Positions 35,870-44,433 of a DNA stretch of 64,000 nucleotides are shown piece by piece (position 1 is the stretch's first letter; each line of letters opens with the position of its first letter). The notes below the pieces were generated by a model. The model did no database searches. It worked only from the letters and a program-made list of their open reading frames with translations, and was not told the DNA's origin. A program made the translations under genes and the position numbers. Source of the stretch: Deltaproteobacteria bacterium (GTDB taxonomy: Bacteria; Myxococcota; Kuafuiibacteriia; Kuafuiibacteriales; Kuafuiibacteriaceae); the NCBI GenBank assembly GCA_016703535.1, contig JADJBV010000001.1, forward strand, positions 5,198,001-5,262,000. Direction: 5' to 3'.

Positions 35870-37231
35870 CTAGTGGGCCGCCCACTGAATGCTGTTGATG
35901 TCGATGCCGGCCTTGGCCATCTCGTAGAGCGGCGACATGTCGCGGAGCTTCTTCACCTTCTCCACGACCAACTTCACCACGTAGTCGACCTCTTCTTCGG
36001 TGCTGAAGCGGCCCAGGCCAAAACGAATGGAGCTGTGGGCCAGGTCGTCACCGACCCCCAAGGCCCGCAAGACGTAGGAAGGTTCGAGGGAAGCCGAGGT
36101 GCAGGCCGAACCCGACGACACCGCCACGTCCTTGATCGCCATCATCATCGCTTCGCCCTCCACGTAGGCGAAGGAGACGTTGAGGTTGCCCGGCAAACGC
36201 CGCTCGGCGTCGCCGTTGAGGAAAAGTTCGTCCAGCTCGGCCTTGAGCCCGGTGAACAAACGCTCCCGCAGTTGGTTGACCCGCTCGGCCTCGCTGGCCA
36301 TCTCTTTTTGGCAAATTTCGGCGGCCTTCCCGAAGCCGACGATGCCCGGCACGTTGAGGGTGCCGGAGCGCATGCCGCGTTCGTGACCACCGCCGTCGAT
36401 GACCGCCTCCAGGCGCACCCGAGGCTTCTTGCGCCGCACGTAGAGGGCGCCCACGCCCTTGGGCCCGTACATCTTGTGGCCCGACAAAGAGAGCAGGTCC
36501 ACGTTGAGGGCGTTGACGTCGATCGGCACCTTGCCGGCGGCCTGGACCGCGTCGGTGTGAAACAAGACGCCCTTTTCGTGGCACAAGGCGCCGATCTCAC
36601 CGATGGGCTGGAGCACGCCGATCTCGTTGTTGGCGAACATGATCGACACCAAGATGGTCTTCTTGGTGATGGACGCCTCCAGCTCCCGCAGATCGATCAG
36701 GCCGTTGGGCTGCACCTTGAGGTAGGTGACCCGAAAGCCCTCTTTCTCGAGGCGCTTCATGCTGTCCAAGGTGGCCTTGTGTTCGGTCTGGAGCGTGATC
36801 AGGTGGTCGCCCCGATCGGCGAACACGGTGGCCGCGCCCTTTTCGGCGATCTCCGCGAGATCGACGGAGCCGAAGCGTTGCGGGATCAAGGACTCGGCGT
36901 CAGCCCGGCCCTCTTTTTTGGCCCGAGCCACGCTGTCCAAGAAGAACAGGTCGGCTTGGGTCATGCCGTACATGTGGGCCACGCCCTTGATCGCCAGGTT
37001 GTTCGACTCGGTGGCGCCCGAGGTGAAGATGATCTCGGCCGGGGTCGCGGCGATCAACTTGGCCACCTGCTCCCGAGCGTAGTCGACGGCCTCTTCGGCC
37101 ACCCAACCAAAGGCGTGGGAGCGAGAGGCGGCGTTGCCGAACTTCTCCTTGAGGAAAGGCAACATCGCCTCCACGACCCGCGGGTCGACCGGGGTCGTGG
37201 CGTTGTTGTCGAAGTAGATCGGGAACTTCAT
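35870..37231 (-). CDS. iscS: cysteine desulfurase IscS with internal insertion
   Basis: 453 residues from MKFPIYFDNNATTPVD. The PLP lysine is K253 (SGHKMYGPKG) and the sulfur-accepting Cys is C377 (SGSACTSAS). Both are shifted about 48 positions relative to E. coli IscS (K206, C328). The shift comes from an insertion at about residues 91-140, between AIKGVAHMYG and DHLITLQTEHK, which contains a charged helix (LDSVARAKKEGRADAE). The insertion may alter dimer or partner contacts. The C-terminal Ile-Asn-Ser-Ile-Gln-Trp end that meets IscU is present. The ATG overlaps the merR stop by four bases. Confidence 0.95.
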   Translation of the reverse strand: MKFPIYFDNNATTPVDPRVVEAMLPFLKEKFGNAASRSHAFGWVAEEAVDYAREQVAKLIAATPAEIIFTSGATESNNLAIKGVAHMYGMTQADLFFLDSVARAKKEGRADAESLIPQRFGSVDLAEIAEKGAATVFADRGDHLITLQTEHKATLDSMKRLEKEGFRVTYLKVQPNGLIDLRELEASITKKTILVSIMFANNEIGVLQPIGEIGALCHEKGVLFHTDAVQAAGKVPIDVNALNVDLLSLSGHKMYGPKGVGALYVRRKKPRVRLEAVIDGGGHERGMRSGTLNVPGIVGFGKAAEICQKEMASEAERVNQLRERLFTGLKAELDELFLNGDAERRLPGNLNVSFAYVEGEAMMMAIKDVAVSSGSACTSASLEPSYVLRALGVGDDLAHSSIRFGLGRFSTEEEVDYVVKLVVEKVKKLRDMSPLYEMAKAGIDINSIQWAAH

Positions 37232-37752
37232 GGCGTGGGCTCCTCGCCGCCCTTGTGGATGCCGGCGATTAGGGTCGGCGGGGCAACGGTGTGGTCGTGG
37301 TCGCAAGCCCGGCAGGAAGCCAAGAGCGTCGCGGGATCGCAGGTGTGGGTGCAGGTCTCGAGGTACTTCAAGCTGTCCTCGAGTTCGCCGGCCAAGGACC
37401 GCAGTGAAGTGACCTGGGCTTCGACCTCGGCCAACTTGCCTTGGAAGATGGCCCGAACTCGCTCCATGGCCTGGGGCCCTTGTTGAGCGGCCTCCAGCTC
37501 CTCGAGGAAGGTGCGGATCTCGTGGAGCGAAAAGCCAAGGACCTGGAGCTTGTCGATCCAGGCCAGGCGAACCAGGGCGTCATCGGTGTAGAGGCGGTGA
37601 CCGCCTTCGGTTCGGACCGCGGGGCCGAGGAGCCCCAGGTCTTCGTACAGGCGCAGGGCCCGGGTGCTCTTCTCGACGTGACGGGCCAGGTCCCCGATCT
37701 TCCAGGTGGGTCGGCCAGCGTCAGCCCGGGGGATTTGTACGACGAGGCCCAT
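37228..37752 (-). CDS. MerR-family regulator heading the isc operon
   Basis: 174 residues. The winged HTH at about 17-85 reads WKIGDLARHVEKSTRALRLY then GLL and GHRLYTDDALVRL. A long dimer helix follows, then four Cys at 134, 138, 147 and 150 (CTHTC, CRAC) plus a His-rich DHDH, a likely metal or Fe-S sensing site. MerR proteins twist promoters whose dyad lies between -35 and -10. It occupies the place of IscR, the Rrf2-type isc repressor of E. coli. The ATG at residue 11 of the open frame is used. Two dyads directly upstream suggest autoregulation. It overlaps iscS by four bases. Confidence 0.9.
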   Translation of the reverse strand: MGLVVQIPRADAGRPTWKIGDLARHVEKSTRALRLYEDLGLLGPAVRTEGGHRLYTDDALVRLAWIDKLQVLGFSLHEIRTFLEELEAAQQGPQAMERVRAIFQGKLAEVEAQVTSLRSLAGELEDSLKYLETCTHTCDPATLLASCRACDHDHTVAPPTLIAGIHKGGEEPTP

Positions 37753-37765
37753 GGTCACCGAGGGA

Positions 37766-37783
37766 GTTAACGTAAACGTCAAC
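37766..37783. promoter_or_regulatory. proximal dyad before merR-isc operon
   Basis: GTTAACGTAAACGTCAAC is an inverted repeat with 7 of 8 arm bases paired, 14 bp before the merR start. On the coding strand it contains TTGACG, which could be a -35 element. It is a probable binding site of the MerR protein. Confidence 0.65.
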
Positions 37784-37815
37784 TTGTCCCTTCCCCGGAT
37801 CTGTCAGCCAGGGAA

Positions 37816-37833
37816 GTTAACGTCAAGGTCAGT
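37816..37833. promoter_or_regulatory. distal dyad before merR-isc operon
   Basis: GTTAACGTCAAGGTCAGT matches the proximal site over 18 bases with the same GTTAACGT arm. The two sites are 50 bp apart, about five helical turns, so bound dimers would face the same side of DNA. Confidence 0.6.
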
Positions 37834-37863
37834 TTCTAGGGGGCCTGATTAATAGGGTAAATT

Positions 37864-38664
37864 CTAGTACGAGGTCGCCCACCGCCAGCGGACACCCAGC
37901 TGGGCGAAGTCGGCGCCTTGGATGCCGATGGTGTCGGGGCTGGCGATGATCGGGATGAAGGTGGCGTTGACCTCCAAGGCCTCGCTGAGCCGGGCCCGGG
38001 TGATGAAGCCGCCGCGCAGCACCTCCTCGGAGCGCCCGGGGAGGTGCACGTACTCCAGGACCGGCCCGAAGCTGATCGCCGCCCTCGGTCCGAAGGCGAA
38101 GATGTAGCCGACCCGTAAGCGCCACACCAAGGGCGGGTTGAGCACCACCCGGATGGTCTCTTCGAAGACGTAGTAGCCGTCGGGCACGCCCTTGACCAAA
38201 GAGCCGGAGAAGACCGCCTGGAGCTCGCCAGGGCCCATCGGGATCTCGCTGGTCGCCTCCACCTCGAGGGTGACGTATTTGGCCGAAGGTCCGGTGCGAT
38301 CTTCGACGTCGAGGCGGCCATAACTCTCGCGGGGTGCGAGGAAGGAGCGCTGGAACGGGAGGAAAAAGCGGGCGCCGGCGCGGATGTCGAGGAACTGGGT
38401 GGCGATCCGCAGGCCTCCGTAAGCGCCAGCGCCGCTCAAGGCGCCGATCGGGTTGACGTCGAAGCCCAGCCACTCTCGGTGGGGCCGGCCATAACCCAAG
38501 GACAAACGTGGCCGCAGGTACAAGAAGCCCACGTCGACCGCGGTCGCCAAGAAGAACCGATCGGGCCCGCTGGCCCAGGGCTCGGGCGGCGGCATGAACA
38601 AGGTCTGACCCGGGAGCGGCGCCGGTTGGGCCAAACACCACAACAAAAGCGGCACGCCCAACAT
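37864..38664 (-). CDS. outer-membrane or periplasmic beta-rich protein
   Basis: 266 residues from MLGVPLLLWCLAQPAPLPGQ, a signal peptide; the longer open frame upstream is only the antisense or out-of-frame part of the phosphatase gene. The body is built of alternating strands with aromatic and Gly turns (FLYLRPRLSLGYGRPH, AAISFGPVLEYVHLP) and ends in GVRWRWATSY, as small barrels do. Its ATG overlaps the PAP2 stop by one base (TGATG), so the two are translated together and likely act together at the envelope. Confidence 0.72.
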   Translation of the reverse strand: MLGVPLLLWCLAQPAPLPGQTLFMPPPEPWASGPDRFFLATAVDVGFLYLRPRLSLGYGRPHREWLGFDVNPIGALSGAGAYGGLRIATQFLDIRAGARFFLPFQRSFLAPRESYGRLDVEDRTGPSAKYVTLEVEATSEIPMGPGELQAVFSGSLVKGVPDGYYVFEETIRVVLNPPLVWRLRVGYIFAFGPRAAISFGPVLEYVHLPGRSEEVLRGGFITRARLSEALEVNATFIPIIASPDTIGIQGADFAQLGVRWRWATSY

Positions 38665-39611
38665 CAGAACGCCCCCGTGACGGCCAGGCCGCCCACCGTC
38701 GGCACCAGACGGACCTCGAAGCCAGGATCGTGGCGGTAGTGGAGGAGCCAGGGCACGCCGAAGCCCGAGAGGGCACCCACGGCCGCGCCGACCAAGACGT
38801 CGCTCAGGTAGTGCATGTCGCCGTTGATCCGCAGCAGGCCGATGGTGGAGGCCGCCGCCAGGGCCCCGGCGCAAGGGACCAGGTCGCTGATCGGATCGCC
38901 GTTGATCGGCAAATAGGTGTGGTGGGAACAGACGAGCCCGGCGATGGTGAACGACAGCGCCGTGTGGCCGCTGAAGAAGCTGCGGTAGCGGTTGTAGCCC
39001 TCGCAGTCACGAGTGGCGTCGGCCAACTCGTTGCCACACTGCTCGCCGTAGGGTCGTTCTCTTCCGACCAAGGCCGCGGTGAGGCCTTGGATCGCGACGG
39101 TGACCGCGATGGCTTGGGCGTCGATCAACACCATCTCGGCGGCCGCTTCGGGGCTGGCCCGGTGCCACCAGGTGATCACCAGGGCGTCGACCAAGATGGG
39201 ATAGGCCGTCATCAAGGAGAGCAACACGTCGCTGACGTCGCGGGCCAAGAAGCGCTGGTTGAGCTTGGGGAGGCGCAGGTGATCCCGGGCCGGATCGTCG
39301 AGCAACACGCTGGCCCGGCGACCGCTGGAGAGCTGCAAGGCGTAGGACGCGCCGCCCACCGCGGCCGCCACGCCGGTGATCCAGTAGTCGGTGTTGTCGA
39401 AGTGGGGCCAGAACCAGATCAACGGGGCGCCGCGTTGGAAGATCGGCGCGTTGGCGCTGGCCTCGATCAAGGGCGCGGGCCGGGCGTAGAGATCACCGAT
39501 GTGGGGCGCCGACGTGGAGCTGGTCTGGGTGGGCGCGGCCAAGGCCGGGCCCCCGATCATGGGGGAGGTGAGGCTGAGGATGAGCCCCCACACGACCGCC
39601 CTGGGCTGCAC
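38664..39611 (-). CDS. PAP2-superfamily membrane phosphatase-like protein
   Basis: 315 residues with a signal peptide and several spans. PAP2 motif 1 is partial (VGRERPYGE: the Lys of KX6RP is Ala), motif 2 is present (SFFSGH), and motif 3 has R-X5-H-X3-D (LRINGDMHYLSD). Such enzymes dephosphorylate lipid phosphates, undecaprenyl pyrophosphate or similar at the outer face of the inner membrane. The missing Lys may lower activity. It is translationally coupled to the downstream beta-rich protein. Confidence 0.85.
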   Translation of the reverse strand: MQPRAVVWGLILSLTSPMIGGPALAAPTQTSSTSAPHIGDLYARPAPLIEASANAPIFQRGAPLIWFWPHFDNTDYWITGVAAAVGGASYALQLSSGRRASVLLDDPARDHLRLPKLNQRFLARDVSDVLLSLMTAYPILVDALVITWWHRASPEAAAEMVLIDAQAIAVTVAIQGLTAALVGRERPYGEQCGNELADATRDCEGYNRYRSFFSGHTALSFTIAGLVCSHHTYLPINGDPISDLVPCAGALAAASTIGLLRINGDMHYLSDVLVGAAVGALSGFGVPWLLHYRHDPGFEVRLVPTVGGLAVTGAF

Positions 39612-39652
39612 CCGAAGGGGCGTAGCCGCCGGGAGGGCTCAGGGCAAGAGGC

Positions 39653-40654
39653 TCAGAAGCGGATCACCGCGGCACCCCAGGTGAAACCGGCCCCGAAGGC
39701 GCCGACGGCCAGGGTCTGACCGCGCTTGAGCTTGCCGTTCCGGACGCACTCGTCGAGGGCGATGGGGATCGACGCGGCCGTGGTGTTCCCGTAGCGCATG
39801 ATGTTGTTGTAGATGCGGTCATCGGGCAGGCCGAGGGCCTTCTGCACCGCCTCCGAGATCCGCAGGTTGGCCTGGTGCGGGATGAACAGATCCACGTCGG
39901 CGACGGTCTTGCCGCACTTGCCGAGGGCCGTGACCACCGCTTCGGGCAACTTGCGCGCCGCGACCTTGAAGACTTCGCGGCCGTTCATCTTCGGGAAGTG
40001 GCGGCCTTCGTCCATACCCTCTTTGGTGATGCGCGGGATCTGGCGCGAGGCCGGCATCTCCACCATCAGGTCTTTGGCGTACGCGCCGTCGGCCCCGACC
40101 AAGGTGCTGAGGATGGCGCCGTCTTCGGCGGACTCGGACTTCCCGAAGATCACCGCGCCGGCGCCGTCACCGAAGATCACGCTGACGTCGCGGCCGCGAG
40201 TGGAGACGTCGAGGCCGGTGGAGTGCACTTCAGCGCCGATGAACAACACCCGTTCGTAGACGCCGGCCCGGATCCAAGCGTCGGCGATCTGCATGCCGTA
40301 CACGAAACCCGAACATTGGTTGCGGATGTCGAGGGCGGGCGTGCCCGGGATGCCGAGGTGTTCGGTCATCAAACAACCCGAGCCCGGGAAGTTGTAGTCG
40401 GGAGAAAGGGTCGCGAAGATGATCGCGTCGATGTCCTTGGCCTGGAGGCCGGCCATCTCCAGCGCCTTCAAGGCCGCGGGTTTGGCCAGATCGGAGGCGC
40501 CGGTGTCTTTGTCGATCCAACGTCGCTCTTGGATGCCCGTGCGCTGCTGGATCCACTCGTCGGTGGTGTCCATCAACTTCTCGAGGTCGGCGTTGGTAAC
40601 GACCCGCTCGGGGACGTAGTGCCCAGTTCCCAAAATCTTCGTGTAGACGGCCAT
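39653..40654 (-). CDS. fabH: beta-ketoacyl-ACP synthase III
   Basis: 333 residues from MAVYTKILGTGHYVPE. The catalytic triad is C114 (IRNQCSGF), His in IPHQANLR and Asn in YGNTTAAS. It condenses acetyl-CoA (or a branched primer) with malonyl-ACP to begin fatty-acid synthesis. It is not in a fab operon here but stands between wecB and the PAP2 gene on the same strand, so it could be a specialised copy making a particular acyl chain; housekeeping use is equally possible. Confidence 0.94.
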   Translation of the reverse strand: MAVYTKILGTGHYVPERVVTNADLEKLMDTTDEWIQQRTGIQERRWIDKDTGASDLAKPAALKALEMAGLQAKDIDAIIFATLSPDYNFPGSGCLMTEHLGIPGTPALDIRNQCSGFVYGMQIADAWIRAGVYERVLFIGAEVHSTGLDVSTRGRDVSVIFGDGAGAVIFGKSESAEDGAILSTLVGADGAYAKDLMVEMPASRQIPRITKEGMDEGRHFPKMNGREVFKVAARKLPEAVVTALGKCGKTVADVDLFIPHQANLRISEAVQKALGLPDDRIYNNIMRYGNTTAASIPIALDECVRNGKLKRGQTLAVGAFGAGFTWGAAVIRF

Positions 40655-40717
40655 GAGTCCGGCTAAGAAGCCCACGTCACCGGGCGCCGTCTACCGAAAA
40701 AACAGCGGCGCGACGCG

Positions 40718-41824
40718 TCATGAACGCGCATTCAGAAATTGCAACGTGGCTTGCACGATGCGCTCGGAGGCCTTGCCGTCCCACAACGCAGGCACTCGAC
40801 CGGCGCGTCCGCCCGACGTCAGGATCCGGTCAGCTTCTTCACGAATTCGTCGGGCGTCGGTGCCGACGACGGTGTTGGTGCCTTCTTCCACGGTGATCGG
40901 GCGTTCGGTGTTCTCGCGGAGCGTGAGGCACGGGATGCCCAAGGCGGTGGTCTCTTCTTGCAGGCCACCCGAGTCAGTCAGGCAAAACCGAGAGCGCGAC
41001 ACCAAAGACATGAACTCCAAGTACCCGAGTGGCTCGACGAGCTTGATGTTGGGCGCCGCTTCCAGCTTGCGCCCGAGGTCGAAGGTGGAGAGCCGGGCCC
41101 GGGTGCGAGGGTGCACCGGGAACACCAAGGGCGTCCGCTCCTGCACGTAGAGCAAGGCCGAGATGATCCGCTCGAAGGTCGGCGCGTCGTCGACGTTGGA
41201 GGGCCGGTGGAGCGTGAGGACGCCGTATTGGCCGGGCACCAGGCCCATCTGACCGGGGACGTCCAGGGCCTTGGCCCGGGGCAGGTGCATGAACAAGGTG
41301 TCGATCATGACGTTGCCGACGCAGCGGATCCGCTCCTTGGGTTTGCCTTCGGCGAGCAAGTTTTCGTCAGCGTCGGGTGAAGGCGTGAGGAGCAAGTCGG
41401 AGATCGAGTCGGTGACCACCCGGTTCACCTCTTCGGGCATGGTCCAGTCTCGGCTTCGCAAGCCCGCTTCCACGTGGGCCACGGGGATCAGCAGCTTGGA
41501 GGCCACCAAGGCCGCGGCCATGGTCGAGTTGACGTCGCCGACCACCAGGACCATCCGGGGCTTCTTCTCCAGGAAGACCTTCTCGAGGCCGATCATCACG
41601 GTGGCGGTCTGGACCGCGTGGCTGGCCGAGCCGACCCCCAGGTAGACGCTGGGTTTGGGCATGCCCAGGTCGTCAAAGAAGACCTTGGACATGGCGTCGT
41701 CGTAGTGTTGCCCGGTATGGATCAGCTCGTGGGGGACCCCAGCCTGTTCGTAGGCTCGGTGGATGGGCGCGGCCTTCATGAAGTTGGGGCGGGCGCCGAC
41801 GATGGTAAGGATTGGACCGGCCAT
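40718..41824 (-). CDS. wecB: UDP-N-acetylglucosamine 2-epimerase (non-hydrolysing)
   Basis: 368 residues. The typical N-terminus is GARPNFMKAAPIHRA, with VEAGLRSRDWTMPEEVNR, the UDP-binding LTLHRPSNVDD, and SDSGGLQEE with GIPCLTLRENTERPIT near the C-terminus. It interconverts UDP-GlcNAc and UDP-ManNAc for surface polysaccharides. It is divergent from the cysQ-like gene across 38 bp and forms the left border of the polysaccharide region. Confidence 0.94.
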   Translation of the reverse strand: MAGPILTIVGARPNFMKAAPIHRAYEQAGVPHELIHTGQHYDDAMSKVFFDDLGMPKPSVYLGVGSASHAVQTATVMIGLEKVFLEKKPRMVLVVGDVNSTMAAALVASKLLIPVAHVEAGLRSRDWTMPEEVNRVVTDSISDLLLTPSPDADENLLAEGKPKERIRCVGNVMIDTLFMHLPRAKALDVPGQMGLVPGQYGVLTLHRPSNVDDAPTFERIISALLYVQERTPLVFPVHPRTRARLSTFDLGRKLEAAPNIKLVEPLGYLEFMSLVSRSRFCLTDSGGLQEETTALGIPCLTLRENTERPITVEEGTNTVVGTDARRIREEADRILTSGGRAGRVPALWDGKASERIVQATLQFLNARS

Positions 41825-41862
41825 CGCCGCGGACTTAACCTCTAATTCGGGCGGAGCGGAAG

Positions 41863-42669
41863 GTGGGATTGGACGAAGACAAAGATCGTCTGCGGCGGCA
41901 GGTGGTGGGCTGGGCCCAGGCCGCGGGCCGTCAGATCCTGCGGCGCTACCGGGATCACCGCTATCGGGTCGAGACCAAAAGTGATGGCTCCCCGGTGACC
42001 ATCGCCGATCAAGAGGCCGACGCTTTTTTGCGAGCGGCCCTGGTGGCGGGCACGGGCGTGCCGGTGATCTCCGAGGAAACTGCGGTCCCGGACTACGAGG
42101 TGCGGCGACATTGGCCGGCCTACTGGTTGGTCGATCCGCTGGATGGGACCCGGGACTTCGTCGGCCGCACCGGGGACTTTGCGGTCTGCATCGCCTTGAT
42201 CGAAGGAGAACGCCCGACCTTGGGGGTGATCAGCGCGCCGGTGTTGGGCCTGACCTGGTCCGGGGTGTTGGGCCTCGGCGCCTTTCGCCAAGCGGGGCGG
42301 ATCGAACGGCCGATCCAAGCCCGAAGCCGGGGTCCACGGATCGCCCTCGCCTCTCGCTTTCACCGAGGCCAAGAGCTGCCCGAGCCACGTTGGGGCATCG
42401 AACGCACCTTGATCATGGGTTCGGCCATCAAGTTCGGGCGGATGGCCGAAGGCAGCGCCGATCTGTACCTGCGAAAGACCCCGACCAACGAGTGGGACGT
42501 GGCGGCCGGTGACGCGATCGTCAGCGCCGCCGGTTGCCAGATGTGCACGCCCGACGGCGCGGCACCCCTCCGCTACAACCAGTCGGAGCTGAAAGTGCCG
42601 GGTTTTTTGGTGACCTCACCTCGCCTTGACCTGCCTCTGCCGATGGGACACGGGATCGTCCCGCCATGA
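41863..42669 (+). CDS. cysQ: inositol-monophosphatase-family phosphatase, CysQ-like
   Basis: 268 residues, GTG start after GCGGAG. Metal-site motifs are SEETAVP, WLVDPLDGTRDFVGR and EWDVAAGDAI. KSDGSPVTIADQEAD and the DPLDGTRDF form match 3'(2'),5'-bisphosphate nucleotidase (CysQ), which removes PAP formed during sulfation. Inositol- or sugar-phosphate hydrolysis is the alternative. The last four bases overlap the rfbC start (ATGA), which ties it to the polysaccharide genes. Confidence 0.82.
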   Translation: MGLDEDKDRLRRQVVGWAQAAGRQILRRYRDHRYRVETKSDGSPVTIADQEADAFLRAALVAGTGVPVISEETAVPDYEVRRHWPAYWLVDPLDGTRDFVGRTGDFAVCIALIEGERPTLGVISAPVLGLTWSGVLGLGAFRQAGRIERPIQARSRGPRIALASRFHRGQELPEPRWGIERTLIMGSAIKFGRMAEGSADLYLRKTPTNEWDVAAGDAIVSAAGCQMCTPDGAAPLRYNQSELKVPGFLVTSPRLDLPLPMGHGIVPP

Positions 42670-43205
42670 AGGTGATCAAGACTGATTTGCCCGAGGTCCT
42701 GGTGCTGGAGCCCAAGGTCTACGGCGACGACCGAGGCTTTTTCCTCGAGACCTACCACCGCCAACGTTATCGCGACGTGGGCGTGGATGTGGACTTCGTC
42801 CAGGACAACCACAGCAAGTCAGCGCAAGGTGTCTTGCGAGGCATGCACTGGCAGGTGGCCCGGCCCCAAGCCAAGTTGGTCTGGTGCATCAGCGGCAAGA
42901 TCTACGACGTGGCGGTGGACGTGCGGCCCGGTTCGCCCAACTTCGGCAAGTGGACCGGCGTCGAGCTCGACTCGGACAACAAGCGCCAGATCTACGTCCC
43001 CGCCGGCTTCGCCCACGGCTTTTGTGCGCTGAGCGAAGGGGTCCAGATCATCTACAAGTGTTCAGATCTCTATGACCCCAGTGACGAAGGCGGCGTGATC
43101 TGGAACGACCCCGCCATCGGGATTCGCTGGCCGATTTCGGAGCCCGTCCTCTCCACGAAGGACGCGGTGTTGCCGCCGTTGTCCGCGGCCAAACTTCCTC
43201 GCTGA
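42666..43205 (+). CDS. rfbC: dTDP-4-dehydrorhamnose 3,5-epimerase
   Basis: 179 residues. The catalytic base is H61 in GVLRGMHWQ and the acid is Y130 in EGVQIIYKCSDLYDP, with the cupin segment VPAGFAHGFCAL. It epimerises dTDP-4-keto-6-deoxyglucose at C3 and C5 in dTDP-L-rhamnose synthesis. Its partner RfbB is at 62119-63174; RfbA and RfbD are not in the window. Confidence 0.95.
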   Translation: MKVIKTDLPEVLVLEPKVYGDDRGFFLETYHRQRYRDVGVDVDFVQDNHSKSAQGVLRGMHWQVARPQAKLVWCISGKIYDVAVDVRPGSPNFGKWTGVELDSDNKRQIYVPAGFAHGFCALSEGVQIIYKCSDLYDPSDEGGVIWNDPAIGIRWPISEPVLSTKDAVLPPLSAAKLPR

Positions 43206-43206
43206 G

Positions 43207-44433
43207 ATGGGTCGCCGCGTCGTCTACATCTCCTACGACGGAATGGAGGACCCGCTCGGCAAGAGCCAGGTCTTGCCATACCTCAAAGCGCTCGCCGCCC
43301 GCGGCCATCAGTTCGAACTCGTCAGTTTCGAAAAGCCACCGCATGCGACTCAGTTCCGGAAGGAAGTCAGCGATGGCATCCGCTCGACTCGCCTCCGTTA
43401 TCACAAGACCCCCACGGTGCCCGCGACCGCCTTCGACATGCTGCAAGGGCTCTCCGCCCTCGGCCTCCTCGGGCTCGTGCTGCGGGCAGACCTGGTCCAC
43501 GTGCGTTCTTACGTCGCCGGGGCGCTGGCCCTTCCCTTTGTGATCGGGACCCGACGGCCCTTTTTGTTCGATATGCGAGGCCTGTGGCCCGAAGAGCGGG
43601 TGGCCGACGGGACCTGGAGCGAAACCGGTCGGGTCTACAAAGGCGCCAAAGAGGTCGAGAAGTTGCTGGTCGCAAACGCCAGCGCGATCACGGTGTTGAC
43701 CAACGACATGGCCCAATACCTGCGGCACGAGGCCCCCTTCGCGACCTCGATCAAGGCCCCCATTCAGGTCATTCCGACTTGCACGAATCTTTCTCGCTTC
43801 CACCCCGAGGTGCCGCCCGATCCCGAACTCTCCCGGGTGTTGGCCGGCCACCGGGTCTTGGCCTATGTCGGCTCCTTCGGGAAACGTTACCTCTCCACCG
43901 AGATGGCCCGCTTCTACTTGGCCTGGCGACGGGTCGCGGGACCCTCGCGGTTTTTGGTGGTGTCGCGGCAGTCGCCGGTCGAGATGCAGGCGGTGCTCGA
44001 TCAAGCGGGCGTCGGCCACGAGCTGGTGCATCGATCCGCTGAACACGACCAGGTGCCGGCCTTCGTTCGCTGTGCCGAAGCGGGCGTCTTTTTTCACCCC
44101 GAGGTCTTCGCCAACCGAGGCGCCGCCCCCACCAAGATGGGCGAGATGTTGGCCGCCGGGTTGCCGCTGGCCGGCAATCGCATTGGCGACGTCGAAGAGG
44201 TCTTGACCCGTCGCGACGCCGGCGTGGTGCTCGAAGGCTTCGACGACGACGAGCTCACCGACGCCGCCCTGCGCCTGGCGGGCTTGGCGCGGTCCCCGGG
44301 CGTGGTCACCCGGGCGCGGCGCACCGCCGAAGAGTGGTTCTCCTTGGAGCGCGGCGTCGAGGCCTACGATGAGCTCTACCAGAAGATCCGCTGGGAACAC
44401 GGCTTCGACGTCGACCGGAGCTGGCCTCGGTGA
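43207..44433 (+). CDS. GT4-type glycosyltransferase
   Basis: 408 residues with two Rossmann halves of the GT-B fold. The N-terminus reads VVYISYDGMEDPLGKSQVLPYL, the linker has LFDMRGLWPEERV, and the donor side has AEAGVFFHPEVFANRGAAPTKMGEMLAAGLPLAG. It is expected to add a sugar to an undecaprenyl-linked or other acceptor in the cytoplasm. The start lies one base after the rfbC stop, and the stop overlaps the next glycosyltransferase start (GTGA). Confidence 0.87.
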   Translation: MGRRVVYISYDGMEDPLGKSQVLPYLKALAARGHQFELVSFEKPPHATQFRKEVSDGIRSTRLRYHKTPTVPATAFDMLQGLSALGLLGLVLRADLVHVRSYVAGALALPFVIGTRRPFLFDMRGLWPEERVADGTWSETGRVYKGAKEVEKLLVANASAITVLTNDMAQYLRHEAPFATSIKAPIQVIPTCTNLSRFHPEVPPDPELSRVLAGHRVLAYVGSFGKRYLSTEMARFYLAWRRVAGPSRFLVVSRQSPVEMQAVLDQAGVGHELVHRSAEHDQVPAFVRCAEAGVFFHPEVFANRGAAPTKMGEMLAAGLPLAGNRIGDVEEVLTRRDAGVVLEGFDDDELTDAALRLAGLARSPGVVTRARRTAEEWFSLERGVEAYDELYQKIRWEHGFDVDRSWPR

